Source: JALORV01 sp035429805 | GTDB lineage: Bacteria > Pseudomonadota > Gammaproteobacteria > Burkholderiales > Burkholderiaceae_F | Length of the DNA stretch: 64,000 nucleotides | Assembly (NCBI GenBank): GCA_035429805.1 | Contig: DAOMFL010000001.1 | Span: 1 to 64,000, forward strand | Direction of reading: 5' to 3' | Shown: one piece after another, positions 8,290-15,463 of the stretch | How positions within the stretch are numbered: position 1 is the stretch's first letter | Layout of the letters: every line of letters begins with the position of its first letter | Made by a program: the position numbers and the translations under genes | Notes under the pieces: generated by a model | Told to the model about the DNA's origin: nothing | The model's input: the letters and a program-made list of their open reading frames with translations, nothing else | Database searches by the model: none

Positions 8290-9060
8290 TCACTCCCCCG
8301 GCAGCACGAATCCGTACTTTCGCAGGATGCCACGCGCGGTCGGTTCCTGCAGGTACTTGTAGAACGCCGTGGCCGTTTCGCCGGCGCCGCGCGTCAGGAC
8401 CATGCGCTGCCGCAGCGGCTGGTGCAGGTGATCTGGCAGCAACACATGTTCGCCCTGGCGCGCCAGTTCCGGCGCCAGCGCCAGCGACAATGCGATGATG
8501 CCGGCCTCGGCGCCGCCTGAGACGACGTACTGCGCCGTCTGCGCGATGTTCTCGCCGAGGATCAGCTTTGGCTGCGCGAATTCCCACAGCGCGAGCGAAT
8601 GCAGCGCCTGCTCCGCCGCGCGGCCATACGGCGCGTGCTCGGGATTGGCGATCGCTAACTTGTGCACCTCGGACCAGCCGGACCGCAGCCCCTTCAGCGC
8701 CGGGTCGAGCTTCAGCTTCGATCCCTTCGGGACGTACAGCACGATGCGGCCGACGGCGTAAGGCGCGCCGCGATCGCGCGTCAGCCCGGCATCGGCGAGT
8801 TTGAAGACGAAATCCTCGTCCGCCGACATGAAGAGCTCGAACGGCGCCCCCTGCTGGATCTGGCGCACGAAGTTGCCAGATGAACCGAAATTCAGGTTCA
8901 CCTTGCGCCCTGTGTCGATTTCGAAGCGCGCCGCAATTTCGGTGACCGCGAACTTGAGGTCACTCGCGGCGGCAACGATCGGGGGCCTGTCCTGCGCAAT
9001 GGCCATGCCCAGCAGGCTTGCCCAGGCCAGACCGGCAAGCAGTCGAATCCATCGGCTCAT
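8290..9060 (-). CDS. modA: Molybdate ABC transporter substrate-binding protein
   Basis: A 256-residue periplasmic binding protein with a signal peptide (cleavage near GMAIAQ). Binding-fold landmarks are VAAASDLKFAVTEIAARFE near residue 30, then NFGSSGNFVRQIQQGAPFELFMSAD, which matches the oxyanion-contacting Ser segment of ModA. The variation in the second segment (FELF in place of the common ADVF) leaves some doubt between ModA and close anion-binding relatives, but modB and modC follow directly. It is the first gene of the operon. An inverted repeat lies about 70 bp upstream. Confidence 0.9.
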   Translation of the reverse strand: MSRWIRLLAGLAWASLLGMAIAQDRPPIVAAASDLKFAVTEIAARFEIDTGRKVNLNFGSSGNFVRQIQQGAPFELFMSADEDFVFKLADAGLTRDRGAPYAVGRIVLYVPKGSKLKLDPALKGLRSGWSEVHKLAIANPEHAPYGRAAEQALHSLALWEFAQPKLILGENIAQTAQYVVSGGAEAGIIALSLALAPELARQGEHVLLPDHLHQPLRQRMVLTRGAGETATAFYKYLQEPTARGILRKYGFVLPGE

Positions 9061-9130
9061 GAAGTCTTCCCGGACGTTCGTCGCCGCATCTTCGGCAGCT
9101 CCCGGCTCGGGCAGCCGACCATCACGAGTC

Positions 9131-9158
9131 TATCCTATTCCCACGCAAATATAGGACA
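9131..9158 (-). promoter_or_regulatory. Inverted repeat upstream of modA, candidate operator
   Basis: TATCCTAT (9131-9138) and ATAGGACA (9151-9158) form an inverted repeat with one mismatch and a 12-bp spacer, about 70 bp before modA. The AT-rich arms stand out in this GC-rich DNA and are of the general TATA-type symmetry bound by ModE. Assignment to the ModE-like protein is inference. Confidence 0.45.
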
Positions 9159-9223
9159 TTTCGATGCCCGATCAACACGGACGGGCCATCACGACGGGTC
9201 GGCGACATGCGGCCGCCGCAAGC

Positions 9224-11941
9224 TCAGTGCGCCTCGTCCCAGTTGGCGCCGACGCCGAGTTCGACCAGCAGCGGCACCCGCAGGTCAGCGACGCCGGCCA
9301 TCAGCGCCGGCAGTCGCTCCTGCACCAGCGCAACCTCGGTCTCCGGAACTTCCAGCACGAGTTCGTCGTGCACCTGCACCACGAGGCGCGTGCCGAGCCC
9401 GCTCTCGTGAATCCAGCGATCCACGGCGATCATCGCCAGCTTGATGAGATCGGCCGCCGTGCCCTGCATCGGTGCGTTGATCGCAGCGCGCTCCGCTCCG
9501 CCGCGGCGCGGGCCGTTCGGAGAGTTGATCTCCGGCAGCCACAGGCGGCGCCCGAACACGGTCTCGACATAGCCCTGCCGCTTCGCCAGCGCCCGCGTCT
9601 GCTCCATGTAGCGCGCCACGCCGGGATAGCGCATGAAGTAGCGGTCGATGTAGCTCTTCGCCGCCTCGCGCTCGATGCCAAGGTTGGATGCGAGCCCGAA
9701 CGCGCTCATGCCGTAAATGAGGCCGAAGTTGATGACCTTCGCGTAGCGCCGCTGCTCGCTGGTCACTTCGCCGACCGGAACGCCGAAGACCTCGGAAGCT
9801 GTCGCCCGATGGATGTCCTCGCCCTTGCCGAAGGCGTCGAGCAGGCCGGCGTCCTCGGATATGTGAGCCATGATGCGCAGCTCGATCTGAGAGTAGTCGG
9901 CCGAGATGACGCGATGCCCGGGCGGCGCGATGAATGCCTCGCGGATGCGCCGGCCTTCGGCGGTGCGGATCGGGATGTTCTGCAGGTTCGGATCGGACGA
10001 CGAAAGCCGTCCGGTCACGGCAATCGCCTGGCCGTAGTTCGTGTGCACGCGGCCTTCGGCATCGGCGCTCGCCGGCAGCTTGTCGCAGTAGGTCGACTTG
10101 AGCTTGGAAAGCGCCCGATGCTCGAGCAGCAGCTTCGGCAGCGGGTAGTCCTCGGCGAGCTTCTCCAGCACTTCTTCGTCGGTGGACGGCGCGCCGCTCG
10201 CGGTCTTCTTCACGACCGGCAGCTTGAGCTGCCCGAACAGGATCTCGCCGATCTGCTTCGGGCTGCCGAGGTTGAACGGCTGCCCGGCGACGGCAATCGC
10301 CTCCCTTTCGAGTTCGCCGATGCGCTGCGCCAGCTGACGGCTCTGTTCCTGCAGCCGCTCGCGGTCGATCAGCACACCGGTCCGCTCCATGCGGAACAGC
10401 ACCTGCGCCACCGGCAGCTCGATGTCCTCGTAGACCGCGCGCAGCCGCTCGTTCGGTTCGATCTGTGGCCAGAGTGCGTGGTGCAGCGCCAGCGTCACTT
10501 CCGCGTCCTCGGCCGCGTAGTCGGTGGCGCGATCGAGCGCGACCTGCTCGAACCCGATCTGGCTCGCCCCCTTGCCGCAGACCTCGGCGAAGGTCAGTGT
10601 CCGGCGTCCGAGGTGACGCTCCGCCAGCGAATCCATGTCGTGGCTGCGATGCGCCTCCAGCACATAGGATTCGAGCAGCGTGTCGTGCGCCACGCCGGCG
10701 AGCCGCACGCCGTGGTTGGCGAAGACGTGCATGTCGTACTTCAGGTGCTGGCCGACCTTGCGGTGGTGCGGACTTTCGAGCCACGGGCGCAGCGCCGCGA
10801 GTGTTTCGTCGAACGGCAGCTGCTCGGGCACGCCCGCGTAGCGGTGCGCCAGCGGGATGTAGCAGGCCTTGAGCGGCTCGACCGACAGGGACAGGCCCAC
10901 CAGGCGCGCGGCCATCGGGTCGAGCGATGTTGTCTCGGTGTCGACGCAAGTCAGGTCCGCAGCGCCGACACGCTGCAGCCAGTTGTCGAGCTGCGCGCGG
11001 GTGGTCACGGTCTCGTACTGCGTGCGCGTGTCGCGGACCGGCACGCCGACCGCGGTCTCCGGCGTTGCGTCCGATGCCTCTGCGGCCGCGGCGTCCATCT
11101 CGCGCAGCCAGGACTTGAACTCATAGCGCTGGTAGATCTCGCGCAGGCGCTCGGCGTCCTCGTCGCGCACCGCGAGTGCGCTGATCGCAGCCACATGCGG
11201 CGACAGGTCGCAGTCGGTCTTTATCGTCACCAGGGTGCGCGCGGTCGGCAGCCACGGCAGCGCCTTGCGCAGGTTCTCGCCCACCACGCCGCCCAGCTGG
11301 CCCGCCTGCTGCACCAGCGCGTCGAGCGATCCGTAGCTCTGCAGCCACTTGGCCGCGGTCTTCGGCCCGACCTTCTCGACGCCCGGAACGTTGTCGACCG
11401 CGTCGCCGACCAGCGTCAGGTAGTCGACGATGCGCTCGGGCGGCACGCCGAACTTCGCCTCGACGCCGGGCGGATCAAGCGTTTCGCCGCTCATCGTGTT
11501 CACCAGCGTCGTATGCGCGTCCACCAGCTGCGCCAGGTCCTTGTCGCCGGTCGAGATCACCGTGCGCAGGCCGTGCCCGGCGGCCTGGCGCGCCAGCGTG
11601 CCGATGACGTCGTCGGCCTCGATGCCCTCGATCTCGATCACCGGCCAGCCGAGTGCGCGCACCGCCGCGTGGATCGGCTCTATCTGCGCCACCAGATCCT
11701 CCGGCATGGAGGCCCGATTGGCCTTGTATTCGGCGTACAGGTCGTCGCGGAAGGTCTTACCCTTGGCATCGAACACGCACGCGATGTAGTCGGCCGGCAC
11801 CTGCTGCCGCAGCGTGCGCAGCATGGAAATGAAACCGCGCAGGGCCCCGGTCGGCTCGCCGGCCGCCGTCCGCAGGTCGGGCAGCGCGTGGTACGCGCGA
11901 TAGAGGTAGCTCGAACCATCGAGCAGCAACAGAGTTTTCAT
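9224..11941 (-). CDS. polA: DNA polymerase I
   Basis: A 905-residue three-domain enzyme for Okazaki-fragment processing and repair. The 5' nuclease domain starts at the N terminus (LLLLDGSSYLYRAYHAL; later ISTGDKDLAQLV and the helix-hairpin-helix VGDAVDNVPGVEKVGPKTAA). The 3'-5' exonuclease motifs are intact (VDTETTSLDP, KYDMHVFAN, YAAEDAEVTL), so proofreading should be active. Polymerase motif A DYSQIELR is at about 681, the O helix reads RRYAKVINFGLIYG, and motif C HDE is near 858. I chose ATG 11941 because it gives the family's standard N terminus. It is divergent from the LOG-family gene with a 57-bp gap. Confidence 0.95.
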   Translation of the reverse strand: MKTLLLLDGSSYLYRAYHALPDLRTAAGEPTGALRGFISMLRTLRQQVPADYIACVFDAKGKTFRDDLYAEYKANRASMPEDLVAQIEPIHAAVRALGWPVIEIEGIEADDVIGTLARQAAGHGLRTVISTGDKDLAQLVDAHTTLVNTMSGETLDPPGVEAKFGVPPERIVDYLTLVGDAVDNVPGVEKVGPKTAAKWLQSYGSLDALVQQAGQLGGVVGENLRKALPWLPTARTLVTIKTDCDLSPHVAAISALAVRDEDAERLREIYQRYEFKSWLREMDAAAAEASDATPETAVGVPVRDTRTQYETVTTRAQLDNWLQRVGAADLTCVDTETTSLDPMAARLVGLSLSVEPLKACYIPLAHRYAGVPEQLPFDETLAALRPWLESPHHRKVGQHLKYDMHVFANHGVRLAGVAHDTLLESYVLEAHRSHDMDSLAERHLGRRTLTFAEVCGKGASQIGFEQVALDRATDYAAEDAEVTLALHHALWPQIEPNERLRAVYEDIELPVAQVLFRMERTGVLIDRERLQEQSRQLAQRIGELEREAIAVAGQPFNLGSPKQIGEILFGQLKLPVVKKTASGAPSTDEEVLEKLAEDYPLPKLLLEHRALSKLKSTYCDKLPASADAEGRVHTNYGQAIAVTGRLSSSDPNLQNIPIRTAEGRRIREAFIAPPGHRVISADYSQIELRIMAHISEDAGLLDAFGKGEDIHRATASEVFGVPVGEVTSEQRRYAKVINFGLIYGMSAFGLASNLGIEREAAKSYIDRYFMRYPGVARYMEQTRALAKRQGYVETVFGRRLWLPEINSPNGPRRGGAERAAINAPMQGTAADLIKLAMIAVDRWIHESGLGTRLVVQVHDELVLEVPETEVALVQERLPALMAGVADLRVPLLVELGVGANWDEAH

Positions 11942-11998
11942 GGGAGATTCACCGTGCTCGACCACCGCAAGAACATACCCAGCCTGCGTGCCGTCACG

Positions 11999-12691
11999 AT
12001 GCCTGAACGCGCCACCCACCAGAAGGCGCGTGAGTCATGGCAGCTGTGGGGCATTATTTCAGAGTTCGTCGAGGCGACCGAGCGCCTGTCCGAGATCCGG
12101 CCGGCAGTGTCGATCTTCGGGAGCGCGCGCAGCAAGCCCGGCACGCCGCATTACGAACTCGCCGTCGAAATTGCACGCAAGCTCTCCGACGCCGGCTTCG
12201 CGGTCATCAGCGGCGGCGGCCCGGGCATCATGGAAGCGGCCAACCGCGGTGCCTTTGAAGGCGCGTCCCCTTCGGTCGGACTGAACATCGAACTGCCATT
12301 TGAGCAGTTCGGAAATGAGTACCAGGACATTTCGCTCCGGTTCCGGCATTTCTTCGCCCGCAAGGTCGCATTCGTCAAGTACGCGGCGGCCTACGTCGTG
12401 ATGCCCGGCGGCTTCGGCACGCTCGACGAACTGTCCGAGGCGCTGACACTGATCCAGACCGGCAAGGGCAGGAAAATGCCCGTGGTGCTGGTCGGCTCGG
12501 CCTTCTGGAACGGGCTGCTGCAATGGCTGCGCGACACCGTCGCCGCCGAAGGCATGATCAGCGAGTCCGACCTCGGCATGATGCGCGTCGTCGACGACAG
12601 CAACGCGGTCGTCAACGCGCTGTTCGACTTCTACGACGCGCGCGGTTTCGAGCAGACAGCCTCCGAACGCGAACGACTGCTGTATCTGTAG
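11999..12691 (+). CDS. LOG-family (TIGR00730) nucleoside monophosphate phosphoribohydrolase-like protein
   Basis: A 230-residue Rossmann-fold protein of the 'lonely guy' family, whose studied members release cytokinin-like bases from nucleoside 5'-monophosphates or act as AMP/pyrimidine nucleosidases. The signature motifs are SGGGPGIMEAANRG near residue 70 and the catalytic PGGFGTLDELSEAL near 138. It is of the longer betaproteobacterial type with the N-terminal 'SWQLWGIISEFVEATE' segment. Start ATG 11999 is used; an in-frame GTG at 11953 would add 15 residues. It is divergent from polA. Confidence 0.85.
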   Translation: MPERATHQKARESWQLWGIISEFVEATERLSEIRPAVSIFGSARSKPGTPHYELAVEIARKLSDAGFAVISGGGPGIMEAANRGAFEGASPSVGLNIELPFEQFGNEYQDISLRFRHFFARKVAFVKYAAAYVVMPGGFGTLDELSEALTLIQTGKGRKMPVVLVGSAFWNGLLQWLRDTVAAEGMISESDLGMMRVVDDSNAVVNALFDFYDARGFEQTASERERLLYL

Positions 12692-12743
12692 AACCTGCCG
12701 TGTTCGGGGGGCTTTGCCTGCTTCGCATCAACAGGTCCACGGT

Positions 12744-12749
12744 TAGAAT
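12744..12749 (+). promoter_or_regulatory. -10-like hexamer placed for a leaderless start
   Basis: TAGAAT ends 6 nt before the ATG at 12756, with no Shine-Dalgarno sequence in between. Transcription would start at or next to the start codon. A weak TTCGCA lies 16 bp upstream. Confidence 0.35.
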
Positions 12750-12755
12750 TCCTGC

Positions 12756-13295
12756 ATGAGGTCCGATCTTCGACGTCGAGCCGGGCGCAGCGTGGTGGCG
12801 CTGGCCGTTACTGCGCTGCTGGCGGGCACCTCGTTGCCCGCACCAGCGCAGGGGAACTCGACGACACCTGATGCACGACCCGCCGCGCCGCCCAATGCGC
12901 AGGCGAAGCCCGCGACGCCGCGGCAGCGCATCGAGTTGCCCGCCGCGGAACGGCAGGCGCTCGAGGCGGGCAGCAATGCTCCACGCCCCCCTGCAGCGCC
13001 GACCGCGGCGGACCTCGTGCCGTCGGCAGCCGACGCCAAGGCGCCCCCGGAAGAGCCGCAGACCCGCATTGAACAGGTGCGCACCGGCAACCGGATCAGC
13101 GAGGTCCGCGTGACGCCAGCGCTGACCGGTCGCACCTACACGATCACCAACCGCGAGGGCCGCCAGCCAACGTCGGCGGTCGACACCTCGTCGACCCTGT
13201 CCGTACCGAAGTTCTTCACCTTCGAATGGGGCCGTGCGGACGAGCGTCCTGCGCCCGTGCTGCCGCCACCGCCCCCGTCCTCGACTCCCCGCTAG
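12756..13295 (+). CDS. Secreted proline/alanine-rich protein, possibly DUF2782-like
   Basis: A 179-residue predicted exported protein. Its N-terminal signal peptide (RSVVALAVTALLAGTSLPAPAQ) is followed by a low-complexity Pro/Ala/Thr linker. A short conserved-looking module lies around residues 105-150 (TRIEQVRTGNRISEVRVTP... YTITNREGRQ), and the C-terminal tail is proline-rich. The 'IEQVR..EVRVTP' segment and the position between polA and thrB suggest the small DUF2782 family of betaproteobacteria, but I could not confirm this. It is followed after 19 bp by thrB. Confidence 0.6.
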   Translation: MRSDLRRRAGRSVVALAVTALLAGTSLPAPAQGNSTTPDARPAAPPNAQAKPATPRQRIELPAAERQALEAGSNAPRPPAAPTAADLVPSAADAKAPPEEPQTRIEQVRTGNRISEVRVTPALTGRTYTITNREGRQPTSAVDTSSTLSVPKFFTFEWGRADERPAPVLPPPPPSSTPR

Positions 13296-13314
13296 GCCGC
13301 CGGCCCCTTTTCTC

Positions 13315-14295
13315 ATGGCCGTTTTCACTGCGCTTACTCGCGCGGAAGCTGCGAGCTTCCTGACGCAGTTCGCGATTGGCGAACTGGTCGATCTGCAGGG
13401 CATTTCGTCGGGCATCGAGAACACCAACTTCTTCCTGACAACGACGCGTGGCCGCTACGTCCTGACGATCTTCGAACGGCTGACGTTCAAGCAGCTGCCG
13501 TTCTACCTCCAGCTGATGCGCCACCTGGCGCGCCGTGGACTGCCGGTGCCGGCCCCTCAGGAAAACCGCAGCAGTGCGCTGCTGTCCGAGCTCAAGGGCA
13601 AGCCGGCCGCCATCGTCACGCGCCTCGAAGGCAAAGCGGTCGTGGACCCGACCGTGGCGCAGTGCGCCCTCGTTGGCAACGTTCTTGCGAGGATGCACCA
13701 GGCCGGGGCGGACTTTCCGCTGTTCCAGCCGCACCTGCGCGGCATCGGCTGGTGGAAGGATTCGGTGCCGAAGCTGGAGCCGCACATTCCGGATCACCTG
13801 TTCCATCGCCTGGCCGACGAACTCGTTTACCAGGATTCGTTCTTCCGTAGCGCGCGTTTCGAGCGCCTGCCCGCCGGGCCGATTCACGCCGACCTGTTCC
13901 GCGACAACGTGCTGATCGTCCCGAACGGCGCGGGCGAATCGATCGGCGGGCTGATCGACTTCTACTTCGCCGGCTGCTCGATATGGCTGTTCGACCTCGC
14001 AGTCACGATGAACGACTGGTGCATCGATGTCGCCACCGGCACCTTTGACGTGCCGCGCGCCCAGGCGCTGATCGACGCCTATCACGCCGTGCGTCCGCTA
14101 GGCGAGGAAGAGCACGAGAGCTGGCGCACGGTGCTGCGGGCTGCCGCGCTGCGCTTCTGGATTTCGCGGCTGTACGACTACTACCTGCCGCGCCCGGCGG
14201 AAGTCCTGACGCCGCACGACCCGACTCATTTCGAACGCATCCTCGAGCACCGCATCTCGGACGCGACGCTGCCGTGGGTCACCCCGGCCACGTGA
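13315..14295 (+). CDS. thrB: Homoserine kinase type II
   Basis: A 326-residue kinase of the aminoglycoside phosphotransferase/choline kinase fold that phosphorylates homoserine in threonine synthesis. It is the ThrB type used by many betaproteobacteria, not the GHMP type. The catalytic loop is H191-A-D193-L-F-R-D-N and the metal-binding Asp is I-D215-F. The N terminus (MAVFTALTRAEAASFLTQF) matches the family and fixes ATG 13315. The next gene, a BPSS1780-family membrane protein, has its own apparent promoter. Confidence 0.92.
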   Translation: MAVFTALTRAEAASFLTQFAIGELVDLQGISSGIENTNFFLTTTRGRYVLTIFERLTFKQLPFYLQLMRHLARRGLPVPAPQENRSSALLSELKGKPAAIVTRLEGKAVVDPTVAQCALVGNVLARMHQAGADFPLFQPHLRGIGWWKDSVPKLEPHIPDHLFHRLADELVYQDSFFRSARFERLPAGPIHADLFRDNVLIVPNGAGESIGGLIDFYFAGCSIWLFDLAVTMNDWCIDVATGTFDVPRAQALIDAYHAVRPLGEEEHESWRTVLRAAALRFWISRLYDYYLPRPAEVLTPHDPTHFERILEHRISDATLPWVTPAT

Positions 14296-14306
14296 CGCCG
14301 CGCCGA

Positions 14307-14312
14307 TAAAAT
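14307..14312 (+). promoter_or_regulatory. -10-like hexamer placed for a leaderless start
   Basis: TAAAAT ends 6 nt before the ATG at 14319, and no ribosome binding site separates them. This is the same geometry as at 12744 and 53175. Confidence 0.35.
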
Positions 14313-14318
14313 CCGCCC

Positions 14319-15086
14319 ATGCAAGTCAGAACGCTGCCGGCGTCGGCCGGCTGGGCCTGGTTGCGTGACGGCCTTGCCCTTTACCGGCGCCAGGCCTTCG
14401 CGTTCACCGCACTCGTCATCCTGTACACGATGGCGCTGATGTTCGTCGCCAGCGTCCCGTTGGTCGGCCTGCCCCTGGCAGCTCTTCTGGTGCCCTTCGG
14501 CACGCTCGGCGTGACGGCCGCCGGGCGCGATGCCGAACGCAACGTGATGCCGTTGCCGTCGCTGCTGGTCGAGGGCTTCAAGGGTCCGCAGCGCAATGCG
14601 CTGCTGCGCCTCGGACTGGTGCACGCGGGCATGATCATGCTGACCGTGGTGCTCACCAGCTACTTCGCCAGCGACGAACTCGCCCGCTGGAAGGTGACGG
14701 AAGGGCAGATCGACGCCGCATCCGTGGCTGCCAACATGCCATGGGATGCAATCACCGTGGCCACGCTGCTCTACACGCCGATCCTGATGCTGACCTGGTT
14801 TTCGCCGCAGCTGGTGGCCTGGCATCGGCAGCCGGTCGCCAAAGCGCTGTTCTTTTCGCTGTTCGCCTGCTGGCGCAACCGCTGGCCCTTCCTCGTGCTC
14901 GGCCTGCTGCTCGGTGTGCTGTTCGTTGCGGTCTCGTGGCTCGCCGCTCTGGTAATGAGCCTGATCGGCGCGTCGTCCGCGATCGCTTCGATGCTGCTGG
15001 CGCCGGTCGCCCTGGTGCTGACCAGCATCGGCTATTCGACGCAGTATCCGATCTACAGGACCGTGCTGGAGCCGCCGACCGTTTGA
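14319..15086 (+). CDS. BPSS1780-family membrane protein
   Basis: A 255-residue integral membrane protein with about six hydrophobic segments. Landmarks are WLRDGLALYRRQAFAFTAL near the start, LPLAALLVPFGTLGVTAAGRDAERN, and TPILMLTWFSPQLVAWHRQP in the middle. This pattern is that of the BPSS1780 family of Burkholderiales, whose function is not known. It follows thrB as in related genomes. Confidence 0.8.
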   Translation: MQVRTLPASAGWAWLRDGLALYRRQAFAFTALVILYTMALMFVASVPLVGLPLAALLVPFGTLGVTAAGRDAERNVMPLPSLLVEGFKGPQRNALLRLGLVHAGMIMLTVVLTSYFASDELARWKVTEGQIDAASVAANMPWDAITVATLLYTPILMLTWFSPQLVAWHRQPVAKALFFSLFACWRNRWPFLVLGLLLGVLFVAVSWLAALVMSLIGASSAIASMLLAPVALVLTSIGYSTQYPIYRTVLEPPTV

Positions 15087-15457
15087 CGCCGAGGGAGTAC
15101 GCGACGCGCAGCGCGCGTCGCACGTGCACCCTCGGCGATACGCGCACGGCGTGCGCGCTCAAGACCAGTTAGTCGGCTGCGCTCCGGAGCGGCCGCGCGC
15201 TCCGCCGATGAATAACTGCTCTGCACTCACCCTGTCCCTCTCGCCAAGCGACAGGGAAGGAGGCACTCCTCCCTGCGCCCTCCTCGCCTGGCGAGGAGGG
15301 AAAGGAAATCCTGACACTGTGACGAGCATCGCGGGGCGGAGTGCGCGGGGTTCCAGTTCGGCGGAGCGCGCGGCTGCTCCGGAGCGCAGCCGACTAACTT
15401 GCCGTTCCGCCGAGGGTGCACGTGCGATCGGCGCAGCCGATCGCGTACACCCGAGGC
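15087..15457. repeat. Compound inverted-repeat element (BIME/MITE-like) between convergent genes
   Basis: This gene-free stretch is built from nested inverted repeats. 15167-15208 and 15358-15399 are 42-bp inverted arms with a single mismatch (starting AGTTAGTCGGCTGCGCTCC). Outside them 15118-15137 and 15408-15427 are a perfect 20-bp inverted pair. Each outer arm belongs to a REP-like hairpin: 15087-15137, with stem GCGACGCGC/GCGCGTCGC, and 15408-15457, with stem GCGATCGGC/GCCGATCGC. A further perfect palindrome (arms CCCTCCTCGCC) sits at 15278-15300. No protein-coding ORF is convincing. The element separates the converging ends of the BPSS1780 gene and uvrD and may act as a bidirectional terminator. 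Confidence 0.85.
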
Positions 15458-15463
15458 GCTTCA

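Noticed and set aside
9164..12691. A 1175-codon plus-strand frame running opposite polA into the LOG-family gene
   Set aside because: The part before about 11999 is the complement of polA, with His/Arg/Gln-rich low-complexity composition and no domains. Only the last 230 codons are a real gene.
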